Below the pieces are notes generated by a model. That model made no database searches. It was given only the letters and a program-made list of their open reading frames with translations, and had not been told where the DNA came from. The position numbers were made by a program, and so were the translations under genes. 64,000 nucleotides of DNA, taken from NCBI RefSeq assembly GCF_032362555.1, contig NC_083536.1, positions 7,998,001 through 8,062,000 of the forward strand. Reading direction: 5' to 3'. This document shows, in pieces, positions 53,477-64,000 of the stretch. Numbering within the stretch: the stretch's first letter is position 1; the number at the start of each line of letters is the position of its first letter. The DNA comes from Amyelois transitella (taxonomy: Eukaryota; Arthropoda; Insecta; Lepidoptera; Pyralidae).

Positions 53477-55455
53477 TTATGGCTCATTCAACTTGGATAG
53501 TCATAAACTTGTACTTGATGATTTATATGACAGAATTGTGAATACTTTAAAAGATACAGCTGTTTATTCGAAGCAAAAACAGTTTTCTTGTGGATCGTTA
53601 AGGAGAGCGGTGTGTGGGTGGAACTATCACGTGAGGGAAGCTCATTTGGAGGCCAAGCTCAGGTTTAACATTTGAGTTCAATATAGTCGGCCTACTTCGG
53701 GAGTAGTTTATGAACGAATGTGCAGTGCTCGTAAGATTTTCAAAAGCAGACTTAGTTGGTGCCAGAAAAATCAGGACCAAATTAAAATGGCCCAGATATC
53801 AAAGTTGAGAGTCGAGAAAAAATTTTCTAAGTTCTGGAAATCGACTGGTAAGGCTAACTTGTCTGTAAATCGTCCTGCTAGTGTTAATGGTCTAAGCGAC
53901 CCAGTGGGGATTGCTAATTTGTTTAGGGATCATTTTACTGTGCAGTCGCCACTTGGCCCTTCCACTGAGAGAGCGGAGTCTTTGTCATGTTGTAAGCGAG
54001 ATGTGCCATTGCAGAGATTCACTTCGGCCCAGGTCAAAACAATAATAGACCCTATGAGTGAAGGCAAATCCCCGGGTCACAATGGGCTCAGTATCGAGCA
54101 TTTGAAAAATGCAGGCGCTCATATATCGAGGCTTCTGTCCTTGTTCTTTACTATGTGTATAAGTCACTCGCACTTACCGTCTGATTTGATGAAAACTTTT
54201 GTGGTGCCCATAGTGAAGAATAGGACGGGAGATATATCGGATTTGGCTAATTACCGCCCTATTTCGCTAGCTACGGTGATTGCGAAGGTATTGGACGGTC
54301 TGCTTGATACATATTTAGAAACATTTTTAAATATACATGACGCGCAATTCGGTTTTCGTCCAGGTTTATCTACAGAAAGCGCTATCATGTGTCTCAAGCA
54401 CACCGTTCAATATTACAGCGTAGGACCCCGGTTTACTCTTGCTTTCTAGATTTCTCTTAGGCCTTTGATCGTGTTAGCTATGATGTGCTCTGGAGGAAAA
54501 TGGAGGGCAGGGGTGTGCAAACTGAGATGATAGACCTGTTTCGATTTTGGTATGCTAGCCAAACGAACCATGTCAAATGGTCAAACAGTCTCTCGCAGTC
54601 CTATAAGCTACAATGTGGGGTGAGACAGGGTGGGCTGTCGTCTCCTAAACTATTTAATTTGTACATTAATGACCTTGTAGAAGGACTTAGCAGCATGCGT
54701 ACAGGATGTAGAGTTGATGGTGTTAGTATTAATAACATCAGTTATGCTGATGATATGGTGTTGCTGGCCCCGACTGCAGGGTCCATAAATGAAATGTTGC
54801 GTTTTTGTGAGGCGTACGCTAAGTAGCATGGTCTTATATATAATGTTAAGAAAATGGAGTATATGATCTTTAGGGCTGACAGTAAATGTTTAGAAGCAAC
54901 TCCCAAAATCGTGTTAAAAGGGGTGAACCTAAATAGAGTGAACACGTTTAAATATCTGGGACATTTTCTCACTGATGGCCTCAGAGATGATATGGATATT
55001 GAGAGGGAGCGTAGGGCTTTGGCGGTACGAGGAAATATGTTGGCCAGGAGATTTGCCCGTTGTACTAAAATAGTTAAAATCACGCTCTTCAAAGCGTACT
55101 GTCAGAGCATGTACACGAGTACACGAGTCCTCTTTGGCTAAACTACAACAAGTCATCGCTAAACACCCTGCGAGTCCAATACAATAATATTTTCAGAATG
55201 CTGTTGAATCTTCCTAGGCATTGTAGTGCCTCCGGTGTGTTTGCCGAGAACCGGACTGATGGCTTCAATGCTATCATTCGGAAGAAAGCGACATCACTAC
55301 TGAGAAGAGTGCGGGAGAGTGAAAACAGCGTTCTGAAAATAAAAGCAGATGATCCGCGAACACCTGTACAAAGGGAAATCACGAGGATGATGAATGCAAC
55401 GGAATGCTACCATTCATCGTTTTGTCGTCCTCCTGATTTCTCTGGCAGGTATTAA
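53477..55455 (+). pseudogene. LINE N reverse transcriptase
   Basis: This resumes at SYGSFNLDSHKLVLDDLY after LINE H. RT blocks: ISDLANYRPISLATVIAKV, AQFGFRPGLSTESAI, a frameshift near 54450, AFDRVSYDVLWRKM, CGVRQGGLSSPKLFNLYIND (GVRQGG rather than GVPQGS) and catalytic SYADDMVLLAP. A stop at 54824 and a shift near 55140 follow, and the C-terminal part reads FKYLGHFLTDGLRDDMDIER, then FRMLLNLPRHCSASGVF and ends TAA at 55453. The GVRQGG-type motif sets it apart from the other RTs in the window. Clade uncertain. Confidence 0.8.
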
Positions 55456-55555
55456 ATAATTTAAGTTAGATATTAAGTTACAGTAAGTACTAACATAATT
55501 ATTTTAAGTCTCTTGTACTAATATTTTTATGGATCATAGTTATCTGAAAATAAAG

Positions 55556-55745
55556 AAATATATATATACATACATACATACATATCAACACGTCTATATC
55601 CCTTACGGGGTAGACAGAGCCAACAGTCTTGAAAAGACTGAAAGGCCACATTCAGCTATTTGGCTTAATGATAGATTTTAGATAATATATGTAGCTTCTC
55701 CTCCCTTCTTGGACTCTGATGAGATCAGACGTGTGCGTTGAGGTC
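55556..55745 (-). repeat. RTE/SINE-type tail with (TACA)n
   Basis: A (TACA)n microsatellite is followed by ATCAACACGTCTATATCCCT and TACGGGGTAGACAGAGCCAA, the tail shared by common lepidopteran RTE/SINE families, read on the minus strand. It separates LINE N from the next FP-type LINE. Recognised from memory of the pattern. Confidence 0.5.
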
Positions 55746-56115
55746 CGCGCAAATTGTTTTATTTTAAATACAAAAATTATAAGTTTAAATCGTAAATTAT
55801 ACGGCCTATAACCAGGAACGCAGAAGTACGGACAGATGTGTCACTGCAAGTGAGTCGTCTTACATAATTATCTACCTAACTACAACAGCTGTAGTACCCA
55901 GCACACACACAACGACCACTGCATGTCAGGTGTCAACTAACACTGGACGGAATAGTTTTTTGTACCGAGTCGTCGATCGCTACCAGATAAGCTTGACCTG
56001 CGAGGTGTCTTCAAACACTGGACGGAACGGCCTTTTGTATGAAAGCGTTATTACATTACAAGACCAAGATGCTTTTGAAACGCATTATAATACGCACCCC
56101 CCCGCATACCCCGAT

Positions 56116-57870
56116 TAATCCTGTCTCGTTTCCATACTCGAGACGACGGCTGGGCCTTCGTACAGTGATCATTGCGATAACATTGAACTGCGATCAAATA
56201 TTACGATTGGTGAAGCAGCTAGAAATGTAGCTGTAACGTTATTCGCACCTAGACTGCCCCAGCACATTTCGGGGTCGGACTCAGCTTTAAATAAACTTGA
56301 AAATATCACTGTTAGACCGAAACGCAAGTTTGTCAGCGAGGAGGAAAGCGGCATGAGAGACTTCATGCAGGAAATGAAAAATATGTTTGCTGCATTCACG
56401 GAGTCACAAAATCAAAAATACGCTCATCTTCAATGTACTATGAATGACATTAAAGAAAAAAACTCAGAGATTGCGAAATCACTTGACTTCTTAAGCCAAA
56501 AATATGACGAGGCGATTAACAAAATTTCTGAGCTAGAAGCTGACTCAAAGAGTACACAGAGCCACATACAGAGCCTCGAAACAAGAATTGAGCAACTTGA
56601 AAGAAAAGCGCGCCTTTGCGCAGTAGAGATTCGCAACGCAATATATACTTATATATTGCCCTTGCATTACTGCACCCACATTTATTCATATATATATATT
56701 CTTCCTGTATATAAATACACATTTAACATTAATAAGTTACACTAAATAAAAAGGAAAAAAAAAACAAATAAAAATAAAATTAAAACATTAACACAACTGT
56801 CAATTTTAATCAATGTCATTGTCAACTCTATCCTGCATCACTCACTCGTACGTATCACAAATTTATTATCTGTGAGTGACAAATACTTAATGGGAAAACA
56901 ATAATTAAAGACATAAATTTCTCTAAGTAAATGTAAATTTAGTAACAAAAATTAAAGAAAGAAAGTACAACAAACAAAAATTTTATGCAATGTGAAACAG
57001 TGTGACCTCGACCGATCGAAGCATGCGTACCTAACCCCCCCAACAACATAAACACCAGTGAAAAACAAGATGTGCCTCCACAGCCAACGCAGCGAGAGAT
57101 ACAAGGAGGTAAGTTACGAGAAAAGCACATACATTAATAATTACTTTATATTACACTAGTATCCTGCCTAAGCATCTGCTCACTAAGCTGGTGCTCAATG
57201 AGGAATTTTTTTAGGTTAGTCTTAAAACTATTTATGGTTTTCAGGTTTCGAATTGGTGGAGGAATATTGTTCCAACACTTGGATGCTGCATATCTAAAGC
57301 TGCCTCTAAATGCAACAGAGCGATGCTGGGGTGTTGCAAGTTGGATCGCACAGCTCCTGGCACCACATCTCTTATTTTTTCTCACCCATTCCAATTTGTC
57401 ATACAGATAGGAGGGGGCTTTGTGATTCAAAATGCCAAACAAGAGATTTGTGTAAAACCGTCCAAATAATTGGAGACACGGTAGACATTCGGATAGAATC
57501 CGAAGAGATCAAGGATATCTATCGCTTTACCTCTAAACAAGAGTCTGTTAAGCCCATCGTGGTTGAATTTACAACGCTACTAAAAAAAAACAAATTACTA
57601 AGTGCCATCAAGAGGTATAACAGGCAGAATGGTAACAACAAGCTGAACACGAGCCATTTAAAGGTGGCTTGTCCTACTAAGCCTATCTATGTGAGTGAAT
57701 CTCTAACTTACAAGGCAAAGAGATTGTATTATCTAGCCAGGGAGTTTGCTAAAACAAATGATTATCACTTCTGTTGGACTTCAAATGGAGTCGTCCATCT
57801 CCGGAAAAGAGAAAATGGTCCGGTAATAAGGATCAATGCAGAGGAGGATTTTTCGAAAATGGTCAAATGA
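56116..57870 (+). pseudogene. FP25K-like LINE ORF1, interrupted (56116-56637 and 57450-57870)
   Basis: The first part reads GPSYSDHCDNIELRSNI, then SEEESGMRDFMQEMKNMF and a long coiled coil (FLSQKYDEAINKISELEA, LETRIEQLERKAR) to VEIRN. An insertion of about 800 bp follows. The second part reads DLCKTVQIIGDTVDIRI, then KPIVVEFTTLLKKNKLL, IYVSESLTYKAKRLYYLARE and FCWTSNGVVHLRKREN, ending with TGA at 57868. The FP-like domain is complete here and matches that at 2610-3020 in motif order. No good ATG is found near 56116; the ORF may start in the frame at 56069, with a slip at the C-run near 56097. Confidence 0.75.
56638..57445 (-). mobile_element. Antisense LINE 3' stub inside the FP ORF1
   Basis: The minus-strand frame from about 57470 to 57146 reads LLFGILNHKAPSYLYDKLEW, CAIQLATPQHRSVAFRGSFR and AASKCWNNIPPPIRNLKTIN, the C-terminal tail of a LINE ORF2 with the common KCWNN.P..IR motif. 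The 3' UTR runs to about 56638 and is AT-rich. Boundaries are approximate; AGAGATT occurs near both edges but does not restore the FP frame. Confidence 0.65.
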
Positions 57871-58179
57871 CTAGGCTTGCAGGATGTTAGTCATTGTTTC
57901 GAAGCAAACATTAGATATAGGATACTTTTATGACTTGTTTATTGCATGTACTTATTTTGGTTGTTACTTAAAATTTTAATTTATTGTGACGTCCAAAACC
58001 AACAAATTATCACACAATCATACTTAGATAGAATTACTGCACAAACTTCACTCAGAGAATTTCCCTTGCTTGCTTGCCCTCTTACATACTTCTTCTGCAG
58101 ACAATATGTCTCCCTGCCAGAGTCCCAGGTTCATAAGGCTTTACATTTGCTGCCATAAATGATCTTTTAAATTATATCG

Positions 58180-59713
58180 ACAGTTTCTCCTTATGCGAGT
58201 CACTCATGTGCAGACCGGAAGAGTGTTCTACATATATTCAAAATTCTGATAATAAAATTAACGTTGTAGCCCAAAATATACGAAGCATGAATGCTAATAT
58301 GCCAGGTCTCTAGGTCTAATTGAACAGATTGGGGATACACTGTGATATCATTATTCTATCAGAATGCTGACTATCGTGTAACCCAAATCTACCGTCTCTG
58401 TGTGGATATAATCATTTTGCCTCATCACATACTTACAACCAAAATGATGGGGTCATTGTGTATGTTAATAGCTCTTTTACTAATATCTCTGTATATGAGC
58501 CTGAAGTTTTAGAAGTTAACTGTTTAGTAATTAAAATTGGATATGAAATAGCTATTTTAGCAATATATAGGCCTTTTGCTTTCTTGAATATCACAAACTT
58601 CCTTAACTCCCTAGATCAAGTTCTATCCGGACTCGCAGGCTTCAAAAATATTTACATCATGGGTGATATTAATATCGATATAACTCAGGGGCGGGAAAAC
58701 TCACAGGCATTAGATTACCTTGACCTTATAGCTCATCATGGTCTCCTTTCAGGCCATTTTTTTCCAACGCATGGCGCTTGTTATGACCATACAATATTGA
58801 AAACGTCAATAGAAGCAAAATGTCTAGTTGTAGAAACTACCCTCACTGATCATAACACTGTTATTCTATCACTCTCAACAAAGAAGACACTGACGAAACG
58901 GACAGTTATCAAAATTGATGAAGCTAAACTGGAGGATACCGTAAAAAATATTGACTTTTGTCCAGTTTTTACTTGTACAAATCCCAATATTGCCATTCAA
59001 TATTTAATTGACCCACTAATGCAGGCTATAGCTTCATGCAGTTGACCGTATAATGCATCTATAAAGCGTATAACAATCAAACCATGGATCACTCCCGGAC
59101 TTTTAAGGTGTATGAGGCATAGAGATTCTTTACACAAAAAAATGAAAAAGAAACCACACGACGAGACGGAAAAATTGGTATACAAAAGATATCGTAATTA
59201 TTTAAATAGCTTATTAAAAAGAATTAAAAGGGAATATGAAAAAGCTGAATTACATAAAGCTAAAAACAATAATAAAATGGCTTGGCAAGTAATTAAAGAA
59301 ATAACAAATTTGAATAAAAAACAACCTTTGCAAACTGATCTACTTAAACTAAAAAACTCACCACAATACTCTGTAGATGAGGTAAACCGATTCTTCGCCA
59401 ATATTGGCAAAGATTTAGCGGATAAAATTACACCAGATCCAAATTTCCAAATCAATTCCCAAATTAACCCCAACTCACTTGTATTGCTCAAAATAGATGA
59501 AGATGAAGTGGAACGGCAAATAAATTCGTTAAAACCCGACAGTGCTCCTGGATGGGATAACATCTCCCCTAAATTTATACAAACTTATAAAAAAGTAATA
59601 ATCCCTCCTCTGACTTATATATGTAATTTATGTCTATCGTCAGGTGTATTTCCAGATATTCTGAAAAGAGCTGTCATAATACCTATGCACAAGGCTGGGG
59701 ATCGAAAATCGTA
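58180..59713 (+). pseudogene. FP-type LINE copy 2 ORF2: endonuclease and RT start
   Basis: INVVAQNIRSMNANMPGL opens the endonuclease; shifts near 58310 and a stop near 58370 follow. NQNDGVIVYVNSSFTNISVY, AILAIYRPFAFLN, NIYIMGDINIDIT (GDIN) and TLTDHNTVILSLS (TDH) complete it by 58890. NQNDG matches the site where element E split LINE C. A stop near 59043 precedes the linker (MKKKPHDETEKLVYKRYRNY). RT fingers SLKPDSAPGWDNISPKFI and LKRAVIIPMHKAGDRKS end at 59713 before the NYRPIS block. The remainder is missing. Confidence 0.75.
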
Positions 59714-61616
59714 TTAACCTCTCAGCTGCTGTGGCGCATATGTGCGCCACTACCGTAATCTGCTGTGGCGCACATATGCGCCAACTGTCCGAGACAACTT
59801 ATAACTCGATTTTAAGCTAAAAATACATATCGTTATGATTTAAAATTGCTTAATTTACATCTCAAACATACTCAGCAACCACAGACAATAGAAATTAATT
59901 TGTTGAAAAGTGCAACCGTCATTGGTATCCCCAAGCCGGGTAAGGACCCGGCTAACCCCTCCTCCTACCGACCCATCAGCTTGCTCAACACCATGGGCAA
60001 GATCTTCGAACGCATTATACTCGCTCGGCTGAAAGACTATATAGAGTCTAAAAGCCTCATCCCCGACGAGCAATTTGGCTTTAGGGCCAAACACTCGTGC
60101 GTCCAACAAGTGCACCGCCTCACGGAGCACATTCTCTATAATAAAAATAGGGGCTGGAAAACGGGATCGGTCTTCTTCGACGTGGCCCCGGCGTTTGACA
60201 AAGTATGGCACCAAGGTTTGATTTTCAAACTTGTTCGCATAGGGCTGCCATCCTCTCTCGTGCGCATCTTACGAGACTTTTTGTCAAACCGCTCGTTCCG
60301 CTACCGTCTGGAGGGCTGTCTCTCGTCGCCCCGCCCCATTCGAGCAGGAGTCCCGCAAGGATCCGTGCTATCCCCGACCCTATACTCGCTATACACTAGC
60401 GATTTTCCGCGAACCCCGAATGTGGAAGTAGCGCTCTATGCTGACGATACGGCACTCTATTCCTCCTGCAAACAACCGGCCACCATAGCCAAACGACTCC
60501 AACAGGCCATCAAGGCTCTGGAGGAGTGGTTCCGTCTATGGAGGATCGAGGTAAATCCCACGAAGAGTACAGCAGTGTACTTTTCAAGGGACCCCGCCAT
60601 CACCACGAGACCCCGCCGGGGAGGCTCAACGCCGATCGTTGGCACCCTTCAGATTTATGGCAGGCCCATCTCCTGGGCCAAACAAGCCAAATATCTAGGA
60701 GTCACCCTAGACAGTCGCATGACGTTTGGTCCTCACATCAAACGCGTCAAAAACAGAGCTGCCTTGTACCTCTACAAGCTCAGCCCCATGATCGTCAACC
60801 CAAAAATGTCGTTTAGAAATAAACTGACATTATACAAGTTGTGCATCCGCCCCGTCCTCTGCCAGCGTGTGTTTTGCACACGCGGCAAAATCCAACATTG
60901 TATTGCTCCAACGCATACAAAATAGATTCCTCCGAAAGGCTACCGGGGCCCCCCGGTACACCAGAATGAATGATCTTCACAGGGAACTGGAAATCCCATC
61001 GATCGTTCGTTACTTTAAAGAAACGTCCCAACGTTTTTTGATCGAGCTCCCTCCCACCCGAACCCATTGGTAGTGCAAGCTGCCAATTATGCCCCCGCAC
61101 CCAACGCAAGGTACAGACGACCAAGGGATATTCTCATCGATCCGGATGACCCCATTACGGCCGCTGTCCCCCCCTCAGACCCCCTACCGTCCCAACAGAG
61201 GCACCGTGCCAACATACTCGCGTTCATACACCGCGTTCGCCGACGCGGAGAAGTAGGACTAGTGGCCGGTTTACTAGGTACCGCCCCGCGGCGGCACCCG
61301 GTGGATCCGCCACTTAGTCGGCCCTTATGGCAGTTGAACACTAGGTTCAACCTACTCGGGTGGCGCCAAAGCCGAGGTTCGTCCCACTTTGGGAACCCTT
61401 TGAGCAGCCACTGCGTCGGCAGGAGGCCCTTCAGGCCCCGCCACTAAAAGTCCGGTTAAGTTGTAAAGCCCTTCAGGCAACAACAAGTAATTTTTATAAA
61501 AAAAAAAACAATATTATTCATAAAGTCCAAATCATGTGGCAAAAGCCATTATTCCTGAAGTGCTAAAATATGGGAATTTATACATAAATCCCTTACATGT
61601 TGTACCGAGCGGTTAA
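59714..61616. mobile_element. Possible piggyBac-like element with TTAA flanks, containing a Jockey insertion
   Basis: TTAACCTCTCAG at 59714 and the complement of TTAACCGCTCGG at 61605-61616 match at 10 of 12 positions, giving short TIRs with TTAA duplications as in piggyBac. Inside the left end CTGCTGTGGCGCATATGTGC recurs 34 bp later (59726, 59760), each copy a palindrome; the right end has the palindrome GGGAATTTATACATAAATCC at 61572. The flanks belong to different, oppositely oriented LINEs, so a simple insertion is not proven. Confidence 0.4.
59900..61447 (+). pseudogene. Jockey-clade reverse transcriptase, 5'-truncated
   Basis: Starts within RT: VIGIPKPGKDPANPSSYRPI, then QFGFRAKHSCVQQVHRL, VFFDVAPAFDKVWHQGL, AGVPQGSVLSPTLYSLYTSD, catalytic VALYADDTALYSS, KYLGVTLDSRMTFGPHI. 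This motif set (KPGKDP, FDKVWH) marks the Jockey clade. A frameshift near 60870 leads to LLQRIQNRFLRKATGAP and another near 61065 to a Pro/Arg-rich tail ending at 61445. The 3' UTR and A-run follow to 61509. GC content is clearly higher than in the neighbouring LINEs, suggesting a later arrival. Most of ORF2 and all of ORF1 are missing. Confidence 0.85.
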
Positions 61617-62126
61617 CTGATTTACAGTTGTATGAAATTATCCTTAACTTATCTGTATTTTGTACATCCATATTTTATTTTTTAGTTGCCACGGTATCAC
61701 TTCTTATTGGACGCTGTTGACGATATCTTCTGAATATCTAACCCTCTGACCAAAAAACTTTAGTCAAAAATGTCTTCAGTTTCGATGTGGAAATAGTTAT
61801 TTTAAATGAATTAAAATTTGGTTCTTGTGTCTCCTGTAATATTTCTATTAGGGAATATTCCTGTTTCATCACTTTGATAGAATCTATTATGTCATTCTCT
61901 GGTATATGTTTCTTCAATCTAGATAAGTATATACAGGCATTTGACTCCGCTGCTTGTAATTTAGTACTTATTTGTGAAGTACCTCGAATATTCCTATATT
62001 TATACGTATCAGGCCGTTTCTTAACTACTTTCGTAAAACCATTGTCATCTTTTTCGTTCGAATCATTGCACATTTTTGCTATATCCCTAAAGGAAGGAAT
62101 ATACGTTGTCTCTTTAGTAGCGTTTT
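61617..62126 (-). pseudogene. LINE ORF1 end and ORF2 start, antisense
   Basis: Minus frame from 62126: TTYIPSFRDIAKMCNDSN, NGFTKVVKKRPDTYKYR, then NACIYLSRLKKHIPENDIID and FKITISTSKLKTFLTKVFW, stop near 61738. This is the same kind of ORF1 end domain as in LINE N (46190-46400). About 70 bp on, MDVQNTDKLRIISYNCKSVN opens the ORF2 endonuclease and is cut at TTAA 61613-61616. Upstream it is cut by the Jockey stub at 62127. Confidence 0.6.
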
Positions 62127-62355
62127 TTTTTTATGAAATATCTTGTTGTTGCCTGAAGGGCTTTACAACTTAACCGGACTTTTTGTGGCGGGGCCTGAAG
62201 GGCCTCCTGCCGACGCAGTGGCTGCTCAAAGGGTTCCCAGAGTGGGACGAACCTCGGCTTTGACGCCACCCGAGTAGGTAGAACCTAGTGTTCAACTGCC
62301 ATAAGGACCGACTAAGTGGCGGATCCACCGGGTGCCGCCGCGGGGCGGTACCCAG
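62120..62355 (-). mobile_element. Jockey 3' stub, inverted copy of 61275-61509
   Basis: CCTGAAGGGCTTTACAACTT ... GGGCCTGAAGGGCCTCCTGC is the complement of the Jockey 3' end at 61275-61509, with a T-run at 62127 as the reversed A-tail. It is truncated at about 62355 and gives an inverted pair of Jockey ends about 0.6 kb apart. Confidence 0.75.
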
Positions 62356-64000
62356 GGGGGTGACACTCCATAGTAACTTGACGTTTCGGAAAGATAGAGG
62401 TGCCCTCTAGACGTTGTCCCCAAACTAGTATCGAAAGGGATGCCCACAGTAAATCGTTGAGTTTCAAAACTCGATTCCTTCATCATCGATTTACAAACAA
62501 AATAATTTTTGGTTGCTTTGCTGCTGTATTAAATATAAAAAAAATAATTTAAACATAATATATATATCACAATAATATAAATTTGATGTTTTATTCCTAA
62601 GAATATGACTAAACAAAAAATAAACAAATCGATTTTTTATAACTGTAATCGAGTTGATCTCGAGCATAACATGGGGGATGTCCCTAAAGTGTTCACAAAA
62701 TGGCTACTGTTCTGTGCGTATGCACTTTTCAATAGTTTTTTGTGTATTCTTCATTTATTTCGTTTTTTTAACTCCGGTAAGAGCGTCAAGTCGAGCCCTC
62801 AGTGTTCCTTCGCCTTACCGTCGAGAATTTCCGAGAGGTTTTGTGTTAGTGCTAAAACTACATAACGATAGGACGTTTGCGATAAAGACGCTTTTCATTT
62901 ATTTTTAGTGTTTTTCTAGTGTATTTCAATATGCCTAGACTCTGTGCATTTGGGTGTTCGTCCAAGGGTAAGTTCAAACACACATTAGACAAGATTTGTG
63001 CATTACCTGTCCCAAACCAAAAACAAGTTGTATGTGAATGTTATCTTTTTACGCTATACCTGCTATGATATTTGGATGATTGATAACCATTATTATAACC
63101 ATAATAAAACCTGGAGCACAAAGGGTACTTACTTCTTAGTTTTTGTCACACAATATTTGTTGATGAGTTAGGTTACTTATAAAAATTTATGAAAAAAAAG
63201 TTTCTGTGTTCTCGTTTCAGTCAAATGTACAAATTTTCATATTAAATGATGATATTATAATAACCAATCACTGTTTAAGGCGCTACATTCAGATGACATG
63301 TACCTCGATGCGGGCGAGAGGCTCACCCCGCGCGGGGCTCACCCCCGACCACGCTTGCCCCGCTAGATCGCCGCCGCACCATAGCCGCTGGCGCGTGACC
63401 TCACGTAACCGGAATAAAGTTTGCGAATGCAATGGAGTCCGCATCAGAATATTTATTGTTTTTGATACAATAAAATTATTTTACAAAAAACATACATATA
63501 TTAAATTACATTATAAGCAATGATATAGTTGCGGATGTATGCAAACATTTTGTATGAAATGAATAAGTTTGTAATGGTTTTAAAAAAACTACGTAATGTA
63601 TATCATAATAATATATTTTATGGCTTCGGAACCCTAAAAATATATGGTTTTCTATCTTGGGTTGTCGTTGATGTCGGCGTCGGAATAATGCCATGACTAT
63701 CTAAGTCCATAATATCAACTGTCGACTCCACACCATCCGCACTTCTCTGTTCGGACATTGTCAACGACGATATCGGAGACAATTTATTTTTCCTAAAAAT
63801 TAATAACAATCAAATAATGGGATAATGACTGTGATCGTGCCAAATGAAGAAAGCGAAGAAAAGTAAACCCTGCGACGTCTTGCAGCTGAGGAGGTACCCT
63901 GAATAATACAGTTACCTAGGAGTAAGTACCTATAGAAAAAGACATAGAACGATTGTTCTATCCAGTAAAAAGTACTGTTTCCGTAGGCAAAGACCAGGGC
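62356..64000. other. Unassigned 3' end of the window
   Basis: No gene could be supported. Short ORFs exist: one at 62292-62486 (minus), one beginning MPRLCAFGCSSKGKFKH at 62931 whose Cys pattern could be the start of a THAP-like domain followed by a possible intron, and one at 63618-63809 (minus). A GC-rich patch lies at 63305-63400 (GCGGGCGAGAGGCTCACCCC). None has motifs strong enough to name. Confidence 0.35.

Larger units (their letters stand above)
44640..55555 (+). mobile_element. Non-LTR retrotransposon N, interrupted by LINE H
   Basis: ORF1 (44874-46444), endonuclease (46459-47369) and RT (53477-55455) belong to one LINE in one orientation. The gap is filled by LINE H (47370-53471), which is flanked by TGTAG (47365-47369 and 53472-53476). 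Taking out H and one TGTAG restores an open frame across the site. AATAAA-type sequence and microsatellite (TACA)n follow the end. Confidence 0.8.
55750..59713 (+). mobile_element. Second FP25K-ORF1 LINE (copy 2 of the C type)
   Basis: It has the same order as element C: coiled coil plus FP-like ORF1, then endonuclease, then RT. The 5' leader contains two copies of a segment with AACACTGGACGGAA (55941 and 56013). ORF1 is interrupted by an antisense LINE stub, and RT ends abruptly at 59713 next to TTAA. Confidence 0.75.

Noticed and set aside
62931..63030. THAP-domain exon
   Set aside because: Only a short Cys-containing start is visible, and no conserved AVPTYF-type end or further exon could be joined.
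1..64000. CRISPR arrays, bacterial operons, rRNA genes
   Set aside because: None seen; introns, TE classes and base composition indicate an insect nuclear genome.

Overview
This looks like a heterochromatin-like or repeat-rich stretch of an insect nuclear genome, most likely a moth or butterfly. Reasons: non-LTR retrotransposons whose ORF1 resembles the baculovirus FP25K protein, a CsRn1/Kabuki-type Ty3 element, an RTE with the leader common in Lepidoptera, R1-clade elements flanked by CCTAA/TTAGG runs, a BEL/Pao element, a RepHel Helitron and a HARBI1/MADF Harbinger transposon. I found no convincing host gene. Nearly every recognisable coding stretch belongs to a transposable element, and most are broken.

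Layout. 1-17.4 kb is a nested stack. A BEL/Pao element (pol at 2-290 and 15797-17111, 3' LTR from 17140) is split by LINE sequence. A LINE RT fragment (295-2262) lies beside a LINE with an FP25K-like ORF1 (2265-15775). That LINE is itself split by an antisense LINE stub (3415-3972) and by a Ty3-like LTR element (4202-12608, 4-bp TSD ATAA). The LTR element contains a complete 5.4-kb Harbinger transposon (4789-10212, TSD TAA), which in turn contains a hAT-like MITE (5075-5720, 8-bp TSD) and a Mutator-like MITE (7117-8083, 9-bp TSD). 17.4-20.2 kb is AT-rich with no clear gene apart from small repeats. 20.2-30 kb is a decayed Helitron on the minus strand with an upstream sequence that looks like a heat-shock promoter; it is split by a young CsRn1-type LTR retrotransposon (23935-29010, 5-bp TSD GTCTT). 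30.5-35.5 kb is a minus-strand LINE 3' end interrupted by a 4.2-kb TIR transposon (30618-34805) carrying a five-exon gene of a family I cannot name. 35.65-37.58 kb is an RTE fragment. 37.58-44.38 kb holds two head-to-tail R1-clade elements on the minus strand with CCTAA runs at their ends. 44.6-55.5 kb is a third LINE type (ORF1, endonuclease, RT), interrupted at 47370-53471 by a further LINE that carries a 1.3-kb foldback palindrome. 55.7-59.7 kb is a second FP25K-ORF1 LINE, interrupted by an antisense LINE stub. 59.7-62.4 kb is a possible TTAA-flanked element containing a Jockey RT, an antisense LINE ORF1 and an inverted Jockey 3' stub. From 62.5 kb to the end nothing is firmly identifiable.

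How parts work together. The most functional-looking unit is the Harbinger element. Its MADF-domain gene and its DDE transposase gene lie on opposite strands and interlock, each gene's single intron holding an exon of the other. Both spliced ORFs stay open across the inferred junctions. The CsRn1 element is nearly intact, with one in-frame stop in pol and two LTR differences noticed by eye. Splice sites, TSDs and TIRs were read directly from the sequence. Family names rest on remembered motif patterns, not on database searches.
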